64,000 bases of DNA from Myxococcus guangdongensis (GTDB lineage: Bacteria > Myxococcota > Myxococcia > Myxococcales > Myxococcaceae). How positions within the stretch are numbered: position 1 is the stretch's first letter; each line of letters begins with the position of its first letter. The translations under genes and the position numbers were made by a program. Location of the stretch: the NCBI RefSeq assembly GCF_024198255.1, contig NZ_JAJVKW010000012.1, positions 307,458 to 371,457 on the forward strand, read 5' to 3'. Below are positions 8,144 through 16,853 of this stretch, piece after piece. Below the pieces are notes generated by a model that was not told the DNA's origin, ran no database searches, and saw only the letters and a list, made by a program, of their open reading frames with translations.

Positions 8144-8462
8144 GGCGGACCTCGGGCGGCCCGCCGCGCGACTTTGCGAGAAGGACGGCTTGGAAGGGTG
8201 GGTAGAGCCTCTTGAGGATGGACACGAAGGAGGCGGCGGACATGGAGCGGTGGGCCACTCGCCCGCCGAGGGGGCTCGGGGATGCGTCCTCGGGGCCGGA
8301 GACCCGAGCCCTGTCGCGACCTCCCGGAGGCGTGTGTGCCAGCGAACGGTGGCCCGAGGGCTCGGCGCTCTTCCCGCTCACCTCCGTCAGGCTCAATCCT
8401 TATCCCCTCTCCCGGGATGCACGGGACGGCGCCTCCGTGCGGCAGCGCGATGGGGTCACACG
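8144..8462. other. Intergenic region between divergent genes
   Basis: This 319-base gap separates a minus-strand hypothetical gene from the plus-strand sensor kinase. It must contain both promoters, but no clear -35/-10 pair, palindrome or RNA structure stands out. In-frame sequence upstream of 8463 continues open, yet its composition and lack of a ribosome site argue against a longer kinase. Confidence 0.4.
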
Positions 8463-10091
8463 ATGAACCGCATCTCCGACATCATCCACCGGCACTACGA
8501 CGACATCGTCCGGATGTGGACCGAGGTGGCGACCCGTGCCGCCTCTGCCCGAGGGCTGGACGCGCCCGAGCTCAAGAACATCATGCCGGCCTACCTGGCC
8601 TCGCTCGCGGATGACGCGAAGGGGCAGGCAGTCACTCTCGCCGAGCGGCGCAAGTTCGTGGAAGCGCATGTGGCCGCGCGACTCCGCCAGGGGTTCCATG
8701 TGGCGGAGGTCGTCGAGGAGTTCGCGCTCCTGGGCAGGTGCATCTCCCGGATGTGGGCCGGAGCTCCTCCCGAGGCGCGGCCCGGTGTCGAGGACGTCGA
8801 GCAGCTCTTCGGCGAGCTGCATGCGGCTTCGGCGAACGTCATCGCCTTGTTCAGTGAGCACATGCGGGAGGATGAGCAGACGGAGAAGCGCTACCTGCGG
8901 CTCATCCAGAAGGTGGCGAACGAGGCCCTGGAGGTGGATGCCGCTTCCCTCCGGGAGCGATTGAAGGAGGTCCTCGAACTGGTCATGGAGGCGCTGGGGG
9001 GGCAGAGCGCGGCCCTGCTCTTGAAAGAGACCCCGCTTCCCGGGTTCGGCACGGTGGCCTCCACGGGCGTGGCGATGGAGGCCCTGGCGCGCTACGCCAC
9101 CCTGCAAGGCGTCTCGGACGATGCCCCTGGCTCGGGAGAGGAGGCGGAGGCCACGCCGATGGCTGTGAGCGAGGACCTGCGGCGCGAGGGGCTCTCCTCA
9201 CTGCTCGGAATCCGGCTGGCCACGCGCTACGCCCTGAGGGGCATCTTGTACGTCGGTATCACCGCGTCGCGCGACTTCACGGCCCGGGAGCGAAGGCGGC
9301 TCGAGTCCCTGGGCGAACGGCTCACCATCCACCTGGACAACGCGAAGCTGTACGCGGACCTGCTGGCGAAGGTCGAGACCCTGCAGGAGGAGCGTGTGCT
9401 CCGGGAGCGCTTCGTCTCCGTGCTGGCCCATGACCTGCGGGGGCCGCTGTCGGCGGCGAAGGTGGCGGCGCAACTGCTCTTGCGCCGGCCGGAGGTGATG
9501 GAGGAGCGCAGGGACCTGGCCCGGCGCATCGACCAGAACATCGAGCGCACCGACCGCATGGTGAGGGACCTGCTCGACGCCAACCGCCTGCGCGCCGGGG
9601 AGCAGCTCTCGCTCCAGTTCGCGCCGTGCGACCTGAGGGCCATCGCCCGGGAGGTCATCGAGGAGCTGAGCACCATCCACGGTGAGCGCTTCCTCCTCGT
9701 GGCCGAGTCGTCCGTCGAGGGCTGGTGGAGCGAGGACGAGCTGCGCCGCGCGCTCTGGAACCTGACGAGCAACGCAGTGAAGTACGGCGCCCTGGACGAG
9801 CCCATCACCCTCACCGTCGCGCGGACCGACTCCGTCGCGTGGGTCTCCGTCCACAACGAGGGCCGGGCGATTTCGCGGGCCGACCAGGAGAGCCTCTTCA
9901 AGCCGTTCTCCCGCACGCGCACCGCGCAGACCGGCGTCGCGAAGGGCTGGGGCCTGGGGCTGACCCTGGTCTGGGGCTGCGCCCAGGCCCACGGGGGCCG
10001 GGTGCGCGTGGAGAGCGAGGAGGGCGACGGGACGACCTTCACGCTGGAGCTGCCGCTCGACTCCCGGGCCGTCGCCGCCGTGGGCACCTGA
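8463..10091 (+). CDS. Soluble sensor histidine kinase, RsbRD-like N-terminus plus GAF
   Basis: A 542-residue cytoplasmic kinase. Residues 1-150 form an all-helical domain (YDDIVRMWTEVATRAASARG...) like the N-terminal RsbRD/sensor-globin-type helical module; residues about 155-300 look like a GAF domain; then HisKA with phospho-acceptor His323 in VLAHDLRGPLS, and a HATPase domain with N box (NLTSNAVKYGA), and G boxes KGWGLGL and GDGTTFTLEL. There is no membrane helix and no adjacent response regulator, so it is an orphan. The ATG at 8463 is chosen because the domain begins there; the frame is open further upstream. Confidence 0.9.
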   Translation: MNRISDIIHRHYDDIVRMWTEVATRAASARGLDAPELKNIMPAYLASLADDAKGQAVTLAERRKFVEAHVAARLRQGFHVAEVVEEFALLGRCISRMWAGAPPEARPGVEDVEQLFGELHAASANVIALFSEHMREDEQTEKRYLRLIQKVANEALEVDAASLRERLKEVLELVMEALGGQSAALLLKETPLPGFGTVASTGVAMEALARYATLQGVSDDAPGSGEEAEATPMAVSEDLRREGLSSLLGIRLATRYALRGILYVGITASRDFTARERRRLESLGERLTIHLDNAKLYADLLAKVETLQEERVLRERFVSVLAHDLRGPLSAAKVAAQLLLRRPEVMEERRDLARRIDQNIERTDRMVRDLLDANRLRAGEQLSLQFAPCDLRAIAREVIEELSTIHGERFLLVAESSVEGWWSEDELRRALWNLTSNAVKYGALDEPITLTVARTDSVAWVSVHNEGRAISRADQESLFKPFSRTRTAQTGVAKGWGLGLTLVWGCAQAHGGRVRVESEEGDGTTFTLELPLDSRAVAAVGT

Positions 10092-10251
10092 GCCCTCACG
10101 GGCGCCTCCTGGCGAGGACGTCCGCTTCGGGAGATTGCGCGTCCGGAACTGGCGATGGCCCGAGGGCGCTCGGGGCCCAGGTGCTGCTCGGAGCGGACCC
10201 TGGTGTGCCCGGTGCAGAGCGGCCGGAGGTCCCCTTTGCGGAAGCGAGCGC

Positions 10252-11700
10252 ATGTCCCGAATCGACGCAGCAGGCAGCAACGCCCTGGCCCTCGACCCTG
10301 TCCCCGATGAGGTGCCTTCGTCACCGCGGACTCCCTCGCAGGCACCCCTCTCCGTCGCCCGCGAGCGCAACGCGGTGCAGCCGTTCAAGGAGCCCACCTC
10401 GAAGTCCTCGTCCCCTCCGAAGCAGGGGAGCACGTCCCGGGACACCGGCCCCACCGTGTCGGCCGGAGAGCTGACGGCGCTGGGCGGCAGGCTCCGGGCC
10501 CGGAGCGCGGAGGTCCCCGCGGACGTCTACTCGGACCTCCAGTCGAGACTGACGCGCAGCCTCGGCGACTGGACGGTCAGCGACGCGGACGTGCGCACGG
10601 TGCATACGCTGCTGGGGCAGCTCCCGCCGGACGGCTACCGCGCGACCCTGGAGCGGATGGAGCGCGATGGCCTCTTGAAGACCTTCCTGGCCGAGCAGTC
10701 TCCCGAGGCGCGCGCGTCCTTCCTGGAGCAGGCCCACGCCAAGGGCACGCTCCAGCGGCTCGCGGGAGAGCCCGCGTCGGGCCCGCTGGGCTACCCGGGC
10801 AGGCCCGCCTTCTTCCGCAACGACGTGGCCTTGCCGGACTCGCTGCGCCAGGCCGTGAGCGAACACGCCGTCACCGCGGGCCGGACGTACCTGGCCGACC
10901 ACGCCGCCTACCTCGGCCGCTACGTCCAGGCCGTGGAGCAGGCCCCGGGCCTCCCCGAGCTGCGCAAGCTGGGCCCGCCCCGGGACGCGCGCCTGTCGGA
11001 CTCGATGGTGGGGTTGGACCGTCAGGACCCCCGGCGGGAGTCGCTCGCGAAGGAGTGGCGCATGGCGGTGGGGACCGCGGGGTCCACGGGCTGGGTCTAC
11101 CAGGCCATCAACGCTCGACAGAGGGAGCTGCTCGGTGAGCGCACGGGCGGCACCTTCTCGGTGAATGGCAAGGCGGAGCTGCAGCACGACCACCTCCTCC
11201 TGGGCGGCGAGGCCCGGCTCGACTCGCGAGGCCGCGTCGACCTGAAATCCTCGGGGGGTGTGGCCCTCAAGGGCGGGCCCGTGGGGCTCGAGGTGACGCG
11301 CGATTCGAAGGGCCAGCTCCAGTCGGAGGTGAAGGTGGACCTGGGCCTGTTCTCGGTGAGCCACTCCTCGGACGGGGACCTCAAGCTGTCGGTCGGCGTG
11401 GGCAAGCACGCGGGCAGCTACAGCAAGTTGAACCTGCGGGAGGCGGAGTTCGGCGGAGGCGTCTTCGTCGACGTGAAGGGCGAGGGCAACAAGGCCGAGC
11501 TGCGGCTGGGCTACGAGATGAAGGGCCTCACGGCGAAGCGCGCGAAGGAGGCCGTGGACCCCAAGCACGTGGGCCTCTTCGCCGAGCCGCCCGAGCTGGG
11601 CCGGGGCGTGTCCTGGGAGGCGCTCCCCGAGTCGAAGCGTGAACGCTACCTGCGCAACGGCTGGAACCGCGAGGAGTGGACCCGGGCCCGGAACACCTAG
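10252..11700 (+). CDS. Hypothetical protein with disordered N-terminus and beta-rich C-terminus
   Basis: A 482-residue protein I do not recognise. Residues 1-75 are Pro/Ser-rich and probably disordered. Residues 80-290 are helical, with a stretch TVHTLLGQLPPDGYRATLER. Residues 300-430 consist of alternating strands with repeated Gly-x-Val/Leu patterns (SVNGKAELQHDHLLLGGEA, GRVDLKSSGGVALKGG), suggesting a beta-repeat or barrel-like domain. No signal peptide is visible. The layout, disordered leader plus helical part plus beta domain, would fit a secreted effector or surface protein, but that is speculation. The ATG at 10252 is the first reasonable start. Confidence 0.7.
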   Translation: MSRIDAAGSNALALDPVPDEVPSSPRTPSQAPLSVARERNAVQPFKEPTSKSSSPPKQGSTSRDTGPTVSAGELTALGGRLRARSAEVPADVYSDLQSRLTRSLGDWTVSDADVRTVHTLLGQLPPDGYRATLERMERDGLLKTFLAEQSPEARASFLEQAHAKGTLQRLAGEPASGPLGYPGRPAFFRNDVALPDSLRQAVSEHAVTAGRTYLADHAAYLGRYVQAVEQAPGLPELRKLGPPRDARLSDSMVGLDRQDPRRESLAKEWRMAVGTAGSTGWVYQAINARQRELLGERTGGTFSVNGKAELQHDHLLLGGEARLDSRGRVDLKSSGGVALKGGPVGLEVTRDSKGQLQSEVKVDLGLFSVSHSSDGDLKLSVGVGKHAGSYSKLNLREAEFGGGVFVDVKGEGNKAELRLGYEMKGLTAKRAKEAVDPKHVGLFAEPPELGRGVSWEALPESKRERYLRNGWNREEWTRARNT

Positions 11701-11825
11701 CGTGCGGACTGGGGCTCCTCCGCCGTGCTGGAGGGCAGGCGGGAGGGGGAGGCACCCGGGATGGCGCATGCGCAGTCTCCTTCCATGAGCGCCCCTTCCA
11801 CTCAGGGGCGAGCGAGGACACGCGC

Positions 11826-12251
11826 ATGGCGACGGAGCGAGCGCAGCGGTTCGTGGAGGCACTGTCGGGTCTGGAGGAGGACGGCGACCTGGAGGCGCTC
11901 GTCGCGCTCTTCAGTGACGATGCCCAGGTGAGCAACCTGGCCTCTTCCCGGGTGTTCAAGGGGAGGGAGGGCGCGCGTCAGTTCTGGCGCGATTACAAGG
12001 CCACGCTGCGCCGGGTGAAGTCGTCCTTCCGGAACATGATTGAGTCGGGGGACCGGGTGGCGCTCGAGTGGGAGTCCCATGGCACCGCGCAGAACGGCGC
12101 GGCCGTGGCCTACGAGGGCGTCTCCATCATCGAATGGGATGGCGAGTACATCCGCCGCTTCTACGCGTACTTCGACCCGCACGCGCTGGGCGAGGAGCTG
12201 GCCCACGGCACCGCCCAGCGCTCCCAGGTCCCCTCCACCGCTCCGGCGTGA
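11826..12251 (+). CDS. SnoaL/NTF2-like protein
   Basis: A 141-residue cone-shaped alpha+beta fold of the NTF2/SnoaL superfamily. The pattern FVEALSGLEEDGDLEALVAL followed by FSDDAQVSNL, FKGREGARQFWRDYKATL and the closing strands IIEWDGEYIRRFYAYFDPHAL is characteristic. These proteins are small ligand-binding domains or isomerases; nothing here identifies a substrate. The ATG at 11826 starts at the first helix. The gene is convergent with the following kinase gene, only 13 bases away. Confidence 0.82.
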   Translation: MATERAQRFVEALSGLEEDGDLEALVALFSDDAQVSNLASSRVFKGREGARQFWRDYKATLRRVKSSFRNMIESGDRVALEWESHGTAQNGAAVAYEGVSIIEWDGEYIRRFYAYFDPHALGEELAHGTAQRSQVPSTAPA

Positions 12252-12264
12252 GGGCCCTGAAGGC

Positions 12265-14109
12265 TCAAGAGGGCTCGGGCGTCCTGGGCAGCTCCACGGT
12301 GACGGTGGTGCCCAGCCCTGGTGAGCTCTCCAGGTGGATGTGCCCGCCATGGGCCTCCACCACCTGCCGGGAGAACCACAGCCCCAGGCCGAAGCCGCCG
12401 TAGTGCCTCAGCGGCACCGCGCGGCCGAAGCGCTGGAACAGGTGGGCGAGCTGCTCGGCGGGGATGCCGATGCCCCTGTCCCTGACCACCAGCCGCGCCA
12501 GGTCTCCGGGGGTGCAGGTCACCTCCACCTCCACCGGGCGCCCCAGGCCGTACTTCAGCGCGTTGGACACCAGGTGCGTCACCATGCCGTCCACGCGCGT
12601 GGCATCCCAGCGCCCGGGCACGGCGCTGTCGGCGCGCAGGAAGATGGTGGCGCCCGCGCGCTCGCGCTCCTCGGTGAAGCGCGTGAGAACCTCCCGGCAC
12701 ACGTCCACCAGGTCCACGGGCTCGGGCGTCAGGTGCAGGCGGCCCTCGGACAGGTGGGCCACCTCCAGCAGCTCGCGCACCAGCCGGCCCAGCCGGTCCA
12801 CCTGCTGCACGGCGGACGTGGTGCGCGCCCGCACCTCTCCGTCCGAGGACATGCGCCGCAGCCGGGACAGCTGGAGCTTGAGCGCCGTCAGCGGCGTGTT
12901 CAGCTCGTGGCTCGCGATGGCGAGGAACTCGTCGCGCAGCTGGAGCGCCTGCTGCGTCTGGTGGAACAGGTGGGCGTTCTGCACGGCGGCGCTGGCGCGG
13001 CGGGCCAGCTCCATCGCCAGCTCCAGGTCCTCGCCCGTGTGGTGGCGGCCGGACAGGCAGTGGCCCAGCGTGAGGGCGCCGAGCACGCCCTCGGGTGTGT
13101 CGAACGGGACGGACAGCCAGGAGGTGGGGGACAGGGTGCGCAGCAGGGCGAGCGTCTCTGGCCCGCACGCGGTGGCCTCCACCCAGGCGGTGTCGACCTG
13201 GGGCGCGAAGACGGGCTGCCCGCTGGCGAGCGCGCAGATGGGGGTGCCCGGGCGCTCCGGGGGGCGCCAGTGGCTGGCGGCGAGCAGGCCGGCGCACTCG
13301 GGGGTGGCGGCGTGGAAGGTGCGGCGCACCTCGTGGTCCGGCCCCATCACGTCGATGATGCAGAAGTCGCCCAGCGTGGGGACCAGGCCCAGCGCGACGC
13401 CCCGCAGGGTGTGGCCCAGGTCCAGCGACGTGGCGAGCATGGCGGTGGCGTGTTGGAGCAGTCCCACGCGCTCCACCTGGCGGCGCTCGGCGGCGAGCAG
13501 TCGGGCCCGCTCCAGGGCCATGGTGGCCTGCTGGGCCAGCATGTCGACGAAGGCGCGCTCCTCCTCGTCGAAGTCGTGCGCGCGGCTCCAGATGAACGTG
13601 AGGCAGCCCACCGTCCTGTCGCGGGCGACCAGGGGCAGGCACGCGAGGGATAAATCTCCATGCTCGGGGCGGGCGGGGTCGGCCGCGTCGGGGAAGCGCT
13701 CGGCCAGGGTGGCGAAGTCGGAGAGCCACAGGGGCGCGCGGGTGCGCACGGACTGGGCCACGGGGACCTCGGCGCCCAGGGGGACGTGGGTGAAGGCGGC
13801 CTGGATGGCCGGAGGGCAGCGCACGCTGTGGACCAGCTCCAGGGTGGAGCCCCGGGCATCCAGCAGGTAGAGGCCGCCGGTCTGGGCCTCCAGGGTGCGC
13901 ACCGCCTCCACGACGACGGCGCGGGCCACGTCCTCGGAGGTGAGGGCGCCGGAGAGGGCGAGCGTGAGCGACTGCAGACTTCGCATGCGCGCGCTGGCGA
14001 GCTCGGCGCTGGCGCGAGCGCGGCGGCTCTCCGCCAGCAATTCGACTCCGGGACCCGGACCCTCGTCGGGAAGGGGCAAGCGGAGGCTGACGGACGAATG
14101 CTTCTCCAT
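12265..14109 (-). CDS. Soluble sensor histidine kinase with two GAF domains
   Basis: A 614-residue orphan kinase. Helical N-terminus, a GAF domain (about 45-200, with LYLLDARG and CLPLVARDRTVGCLTFIW), a second GAF domain (about 215-375), a HisKA domain with SHELNTPLTALKLQLSRL, and a HATPase domain containing NALKYGL, DRGIGIP and GGFGLGLWFS. No membrane helix is present. The start at 14109 (MEKHSS) is the first Met after a low-quality stretch; the frame stays open further upstream. A nested inverted repeat lies in its 5' leader at 14162-14195. Confidence 0.9.
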   Translation of the reverse strand: MEKHSSVSLRLPLPDEGPGPGVELLAESRRARASAELASARMRSLQSLTLALSGALTSEDVARAVVVEAVRTLEAQTGGLYLLDARGSTLELVHSVRCPPAIQAAFTHVPLGAEVPVAQSVRTRAPLWLSDFATLAERFPDAADPARPEHGDLSLACLPLVARDRTVGCLTFIWSRAHDFDEEERAFVDMLAQQATMALERARLLAAERRQVERVGLLQHATAMLATSLDLGHTLRGVALGLVPTLGDFCIIDVMGPDHEVRRTFHAATPECAGLLAASHWRPPERPGTPICALASGQPVFAPQVDTAWVEATACGPETLALLRTLSPTSWLSVPFDTPEGVLGALTLGHCLSGRHHTGEDLELAMELARRASAAVQNAHLFHQTQQALQLRDEFLAIASHELNTPLTALKLQLSRLRRMSSDGEVRARTTSAVQQVDRLGRLVRELLEVAHLSEGRLHLTPEPVDLVDVCREVLTRFTEERERAGATIFLRADSAVPGRWDATRVDGMVTHLVSNALKYGLGRPVEVEVTCTPGDLARLVVRDRGIGIPAEQLAHLFQRFGRAVPLRHYGGFGLGLWFSRQVVEAHGGHIHLESSPGLGTTVTVELPRTPEPS

Positions 14110-14161
14110 GCGCGGCTGCCCGATGGCGCAGGTGACACCCCGGGCTGCCACCACTGAAACG

Positions 14162-14195
14162 CATCCGGAGCCGGATTTCCGGCCTCCGCCGGATG
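14162..14195 (-). promoter_or_regulatory. Nested inverted repeat upstream of the GAF kinase
   Basis: CATCCGG (14162-14168) and CCGGATG (14189-14195) enclose GCCGG-ATTT-CCGGC (14170-14183). The element lies 53 bases upstream of the kinase start at 14109 and could be an operator or a leader hairpin. Apart from this, the gap 14110-14600 contains no gene or motif I can support. Confidence 0.4.
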
Positions 14196-14600
14196 ATTGT
14201 CGGGCGCCCGTCAGTCCCCGCGCGGGCAGTGAACACACCGGCCGGTGTCTTCCGACCCCGAGCCCGGAGGAAGGTGGCTGTCGGACAGAGGCCGCACCCG
14301 CTCATGCGGCTTCCTCAACGCGGAGTGTGGCGCTACCGTCCCCCTGGGCCTCGGAGTCACTCCGCCGGGGTCATCACCTGGTTGGGAGGTTTCGTTCGGG
14401 TCCCCTCATGCAGGCCGTCTCCGGCCGCCGCTCGCCTTCCACATCGCGTCCACGAAACCCCTGGCCGGTCCCCGTTGCGGCGACTTTGCAATCGGTTCCG
14501 GGTTCTTCGTGAATCACGTCGGCATGATTGGAAGCAGGCCCCCGGCTCCCCTGCCGCACCCGTCCGCCCTCCGCCACGAGCCCTCCACGGATACCCACTG

Positions 14601-15257
14601 ATGAACCGCATCGCCGCCGTCCTCGTCATCCTATCGCTGCTCTCCACCACCACCGCCCGAGCCCAACAGAAGTCGCCGCCCGCCAAGGACGCGCCCACGA
14701 AGCAGGCTCCCGCCGAAGAGCAGGCCGCCCCGGCGGAGGACCCCTCGCTGGACTTCGACCTGCTGGAGCCCGCCGAGGACGTCGCCGCCGCCCAGGTGGA
14801 CCCGGAGCTCCAGAAGCGCCTGGACCGGCGCCGCACCATGCTCAAGCTGCACCAGGGCCTGGGCTTCGCGCTGGCCGCGGGCCTGGTCACCACCACGGTG
14901 ATTGGCCAGCTCCAGTTCAACGACTCGTTCCGCGGCGGCGGGGATGACCGCAACCTGCTGGGGCTCCACCGCGGCTTCGCCGTGGGGACCTCCGTGGTCT
15001 TCGCCTCGGTGGGCCTGCTCGGCCTGCTGGCCCCGGAGCCCTTCGAGAAGGAGAACGCCGAGTGGGACACCATCTCCTTCCACAAGCTCTTCATGTCCCT
15101 GGCCACCGCGGGGATGATTGCGCAGATCATCCTCGGCATCATGGCGACGGACCGCTTCGGCCGGCTGTCGGAGACGGACCTGGCCACCGCGCACCAGGTG
15201 GTCGGCTACACCACGCTCGGGGCCGTCACGGCCGGCATCTTCACCCTCTTCTTCTGA
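14601..15257 (+). CDS. Four-helix membrane protein with four helix-start histidines, possible diheme cytochrome b
   Basis: A 218-residue protein: signal peptide (1-21, ending ARA), a charged Pro/Ala/Glu linker to about residue 75, and four membrane helices at about 84-104, 123-143, 161-183 and 198-218. Each helix begins with a His: His84 (KLHQG), His123 (GLHRG), His161 (SFHKL), His198 (TAHQV). With the linker outside, helices 1 and 3 start at the outer face and 2 and 4 at the inner face, so His84/His161 and His123/His198 could each hold one heme, as in cytochrome b561-type diheme bundles. That is an inference; the family is not one I can name. It is first in a likely operon with YceI and a double Rieske protein. 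Confidence 0.82.
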   Translation: MNRIAAVLVILSLLSTTTARAQQKSPPAKDAPTKQAPAEEQAAPAEDPSLDFDLLEPAEDVAAAQVDPELQKRLDRRRTMLKLHQGLGFALAAGLVTTTVIGQLQFNDSFRGGGDDRNLLGLHRGFAVGTSVVFASVGLLGLLAPEPFEKENAEWDTISFHKLFMSLATAGMIAQIILGIMATDRFGRLSETDLATAHQVVGYTTLGAVTAGIFTLFF

Positions 15258-15319
15258 ATCTTTTCCCCCGAGCGCCGTTGGCCTTCGGGGGGACGACCTC
15301 GCATTTCCTGGAGACGGAC

Positions 15320-15898
15320 ATGATTGTTCGACGACTCGCGCTGCTCACCACCCTGCTTCTCTCCGTGCCGGCCCTGGCCCAGGGTGGGGCCAAGACGTAC
15401 GCGCTCAAGAAGGACGCCAGCAGCCTCACCTACAAGCTCCACCACCCCGCACACGAGGTGGTCGGCACCGCGAAGCCCAGCGACGGCAAGGCCCTGCTGA
15501 AGGCGGACGGCACGCTGCAGGTGGCCGTGCGCGCCAACATCAAGGACTTCGATTCCGGCAACGCCAACCGCGACCAGCACATGTGGGAAGTGACGGAGGT
15601 GGCCAAGCACCCCATCGTCGACTTCAAGGGCGTGGCCACGGGGGTGAAGCCGCCCGCGACGTTCCCCTCGAAGGTGCAGGTGACGCTCAAGGGCCAGCTG
15701 CTCTTCCACGGTGAGAAGCAGAGCGTGGAGGTGCCGGTGACGGTGCTGTTCAAGTCCGCCACGGAGGTGACGACGGAGGGCTCGTTCACCGTCAGCCTGG
15801 AGCAGTTCAAGATCGAGCGCCCGTCGCTGCTCATGGTGAAGGTGGACGACAAGCTGGAGCTGGAGCCCAAGCTGGTCTTCGTGGTGGAGGGGACGTGA
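15320..15898 (+). CDS. YceI-family periplasmic lipocalin-like protein
   Basis: A 192-residue exported protein: signal peptide (1-21, VPALAQ), then the YceI beta-barrel that binds isoprenoid quinone-like lipids in characterised members. Family features include YALKKDASSLTYKLHHPAHEV near the N-terminus, the NANRDQHMWE stretch, and the ending FTVSLEQFKIERPSLLMVKV. Some Myxococcales members follow cytochrome b genes, and here the preceding gene is a four-His membrane protein, which fits a quinone- or heme-linked role. Its stop codon overlaps the GTG start of the Rieske gene (GTGA). Confidence 0.92.
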   Translation: MIVRRLALLTTLLLSVPALAQGGAKTYALKKDASSLTYKLHHPAHEVVGTAKPSDGKALLKADGTLQVAVRANIKDFDSGNANRDQHMWEVTEVAKHPIVDFKGVATGVKPPATFPSKVQVTLKGQLLFHGEKQSVEVPVTVLFKSATEVTTEGSFTVSLEQFKIERPSLLMVKVDDKLELEPKLVFVVEGT

Positions 15899-16701
15899 GC
15901 ACGTCGCGACGTGGATTCCTGAAGGGCATTCTGGGAACGAGCGCGGCGGGCGCGGCGGCGACGGCGCTGCCCGGCTGCGCGCCGGACATCGACCCGGCGC
16001 CGGTGACGGACGTGTCGGCCAGTGACGCGGGCGTGGTGGACCTGCTCGTCTCCCGCTATCCGGACCTGGAGCGGGTGGGCGGCGCGATTACGCTGCGCGT
16101 GGCGGGTGAGGAGACGAACCTCCTGGTGACGCACTCCGGGCAGGACACCTTCTCCGTGCTGTCCAACCTGTGCACCCACGCCGCGTGCCCGCTGGGCTTC
16201 GACGGGCGCGAGGTGGTGTGCCCGTGCCACCTGTCCAAGTTCAACCCCATCGACGGCGCGGTGACGCAGCGGCCGGCCACGGTGGGGCTGCGCAAGTTCG
16301 TCTCCACCTACAACCCGGGCACGCAGGTGCTGAGCATCGAGCTGCGCGCCGGCCAGGATGGTTTCCCCTCGGCGGTGAATGGCGAGGTGCGGCTGCCCTT
16401 CACGCAGTTCCCCACGCTCCGGGACAACGGCAGCTACGTGGAGGGAACGCCGAGCGGCTACGGGAAGAAGATCTTCATCACCCGCGGCTCGGATGGCGTG
16501 CTGTCCGCGGTGGACGCGCTGTGCACGCACGAGGCCTGTGAGGTGTCCGCGAATCCGAGCGCGGCGGGCTTCATCTGCTTCTGCCACAACTCGACCTTCA
16601 CGCTGCAGGGTGCCGTCACGAAGGGGCCCGCGGTGTTGCCCCTCAAGCGGTTCACCGTGACGGAGACCCCGGACGCGGTGGTGGTGACGGGCGTGCAGTG
16701 A
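15895..16701 (+). CDS. Tat-exported protein with two Rieske [2Fe-2S] domains
   Basis: A 268-residue protein starting at GTG 15895. The N-terminus has a twin-arginine motif (SRRGFLK) and a lipobox-like LPGC at residue 28, so it is probably a Tat-secreted lipoprotein. Two Rieske sites are complete: Cys93/His95 with Cys109/His112 (CTH and CPCH), and Cys210/His212 with Cys228/His231 (CTH and CFCH). The extra Cys98/Cys111 and Cys215/Cys230 can form the stabilising disulphides. Most Rieske proteins have one centre, so a tandem arrangement is unusual. Coupling with YceI and the four-His membrane protein suggests a dedicated electron-transfer chain. Confidence 0.93.
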   Translation: MSTSRRGFLKGILGTSAAGAAATALPGCAPDIDPAPVTDVSASDAGVVDLLVSRYPDLERVGGAITLRVAGEETNLLVTHSGQDTFSVLSNLCTHAACPLGFDGREVVCPCHLSKFNPIDGAVTQRPATVGLRKFVSTYNPGTQVLSIELRAGQDGFPSAVNGEVRLPFTQFPTLRDNGSYVEGTPSGYGKKIFITRGSDGVLSAVDALCTHEACEVSANPSAAGFICFCHNSTFTLQGAVTKGPAVLPLKRFTVTETPDAVVVTGVQ

Positions 16702-16709
16702 CGACGTCT

Positions 16710-16731
16710 GGCGCGCGCTGAGGTGCGCGCC
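16710..16731 (+). terminator. Hairpin after the Rieske gene
   Basis: GGCGCGC and GCGCGCC form a perfect 7-bp stem around an 8-base loop, nine bases past the Rieske stop codon. No T-run follows, so it is either a weak terminator or a 3'-end stabiliser of the three-gene redox transcript. Confidence 0.5.
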
Positions 16732-16853
16732 CGTGCCGGTTTGGACTCGAGGGCCTCGTGGGTCTCCACATCGTGGGGATTCGCGAGGCCCTTGACGTTT
16801 TCTTGGGACGACAGCGCCCAGGGGGCCTCTTGTTCCCCGGAGGGTGCTCGAGC

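Noticed and set aside
8142..8462. Longer N-terminal form of the sensor kinase starting near 8142
   Set aside because: The added 107 residues have shadow-like composition and overlap the upstream gene on the other strand; the kinase domain pattern begins at 8463.
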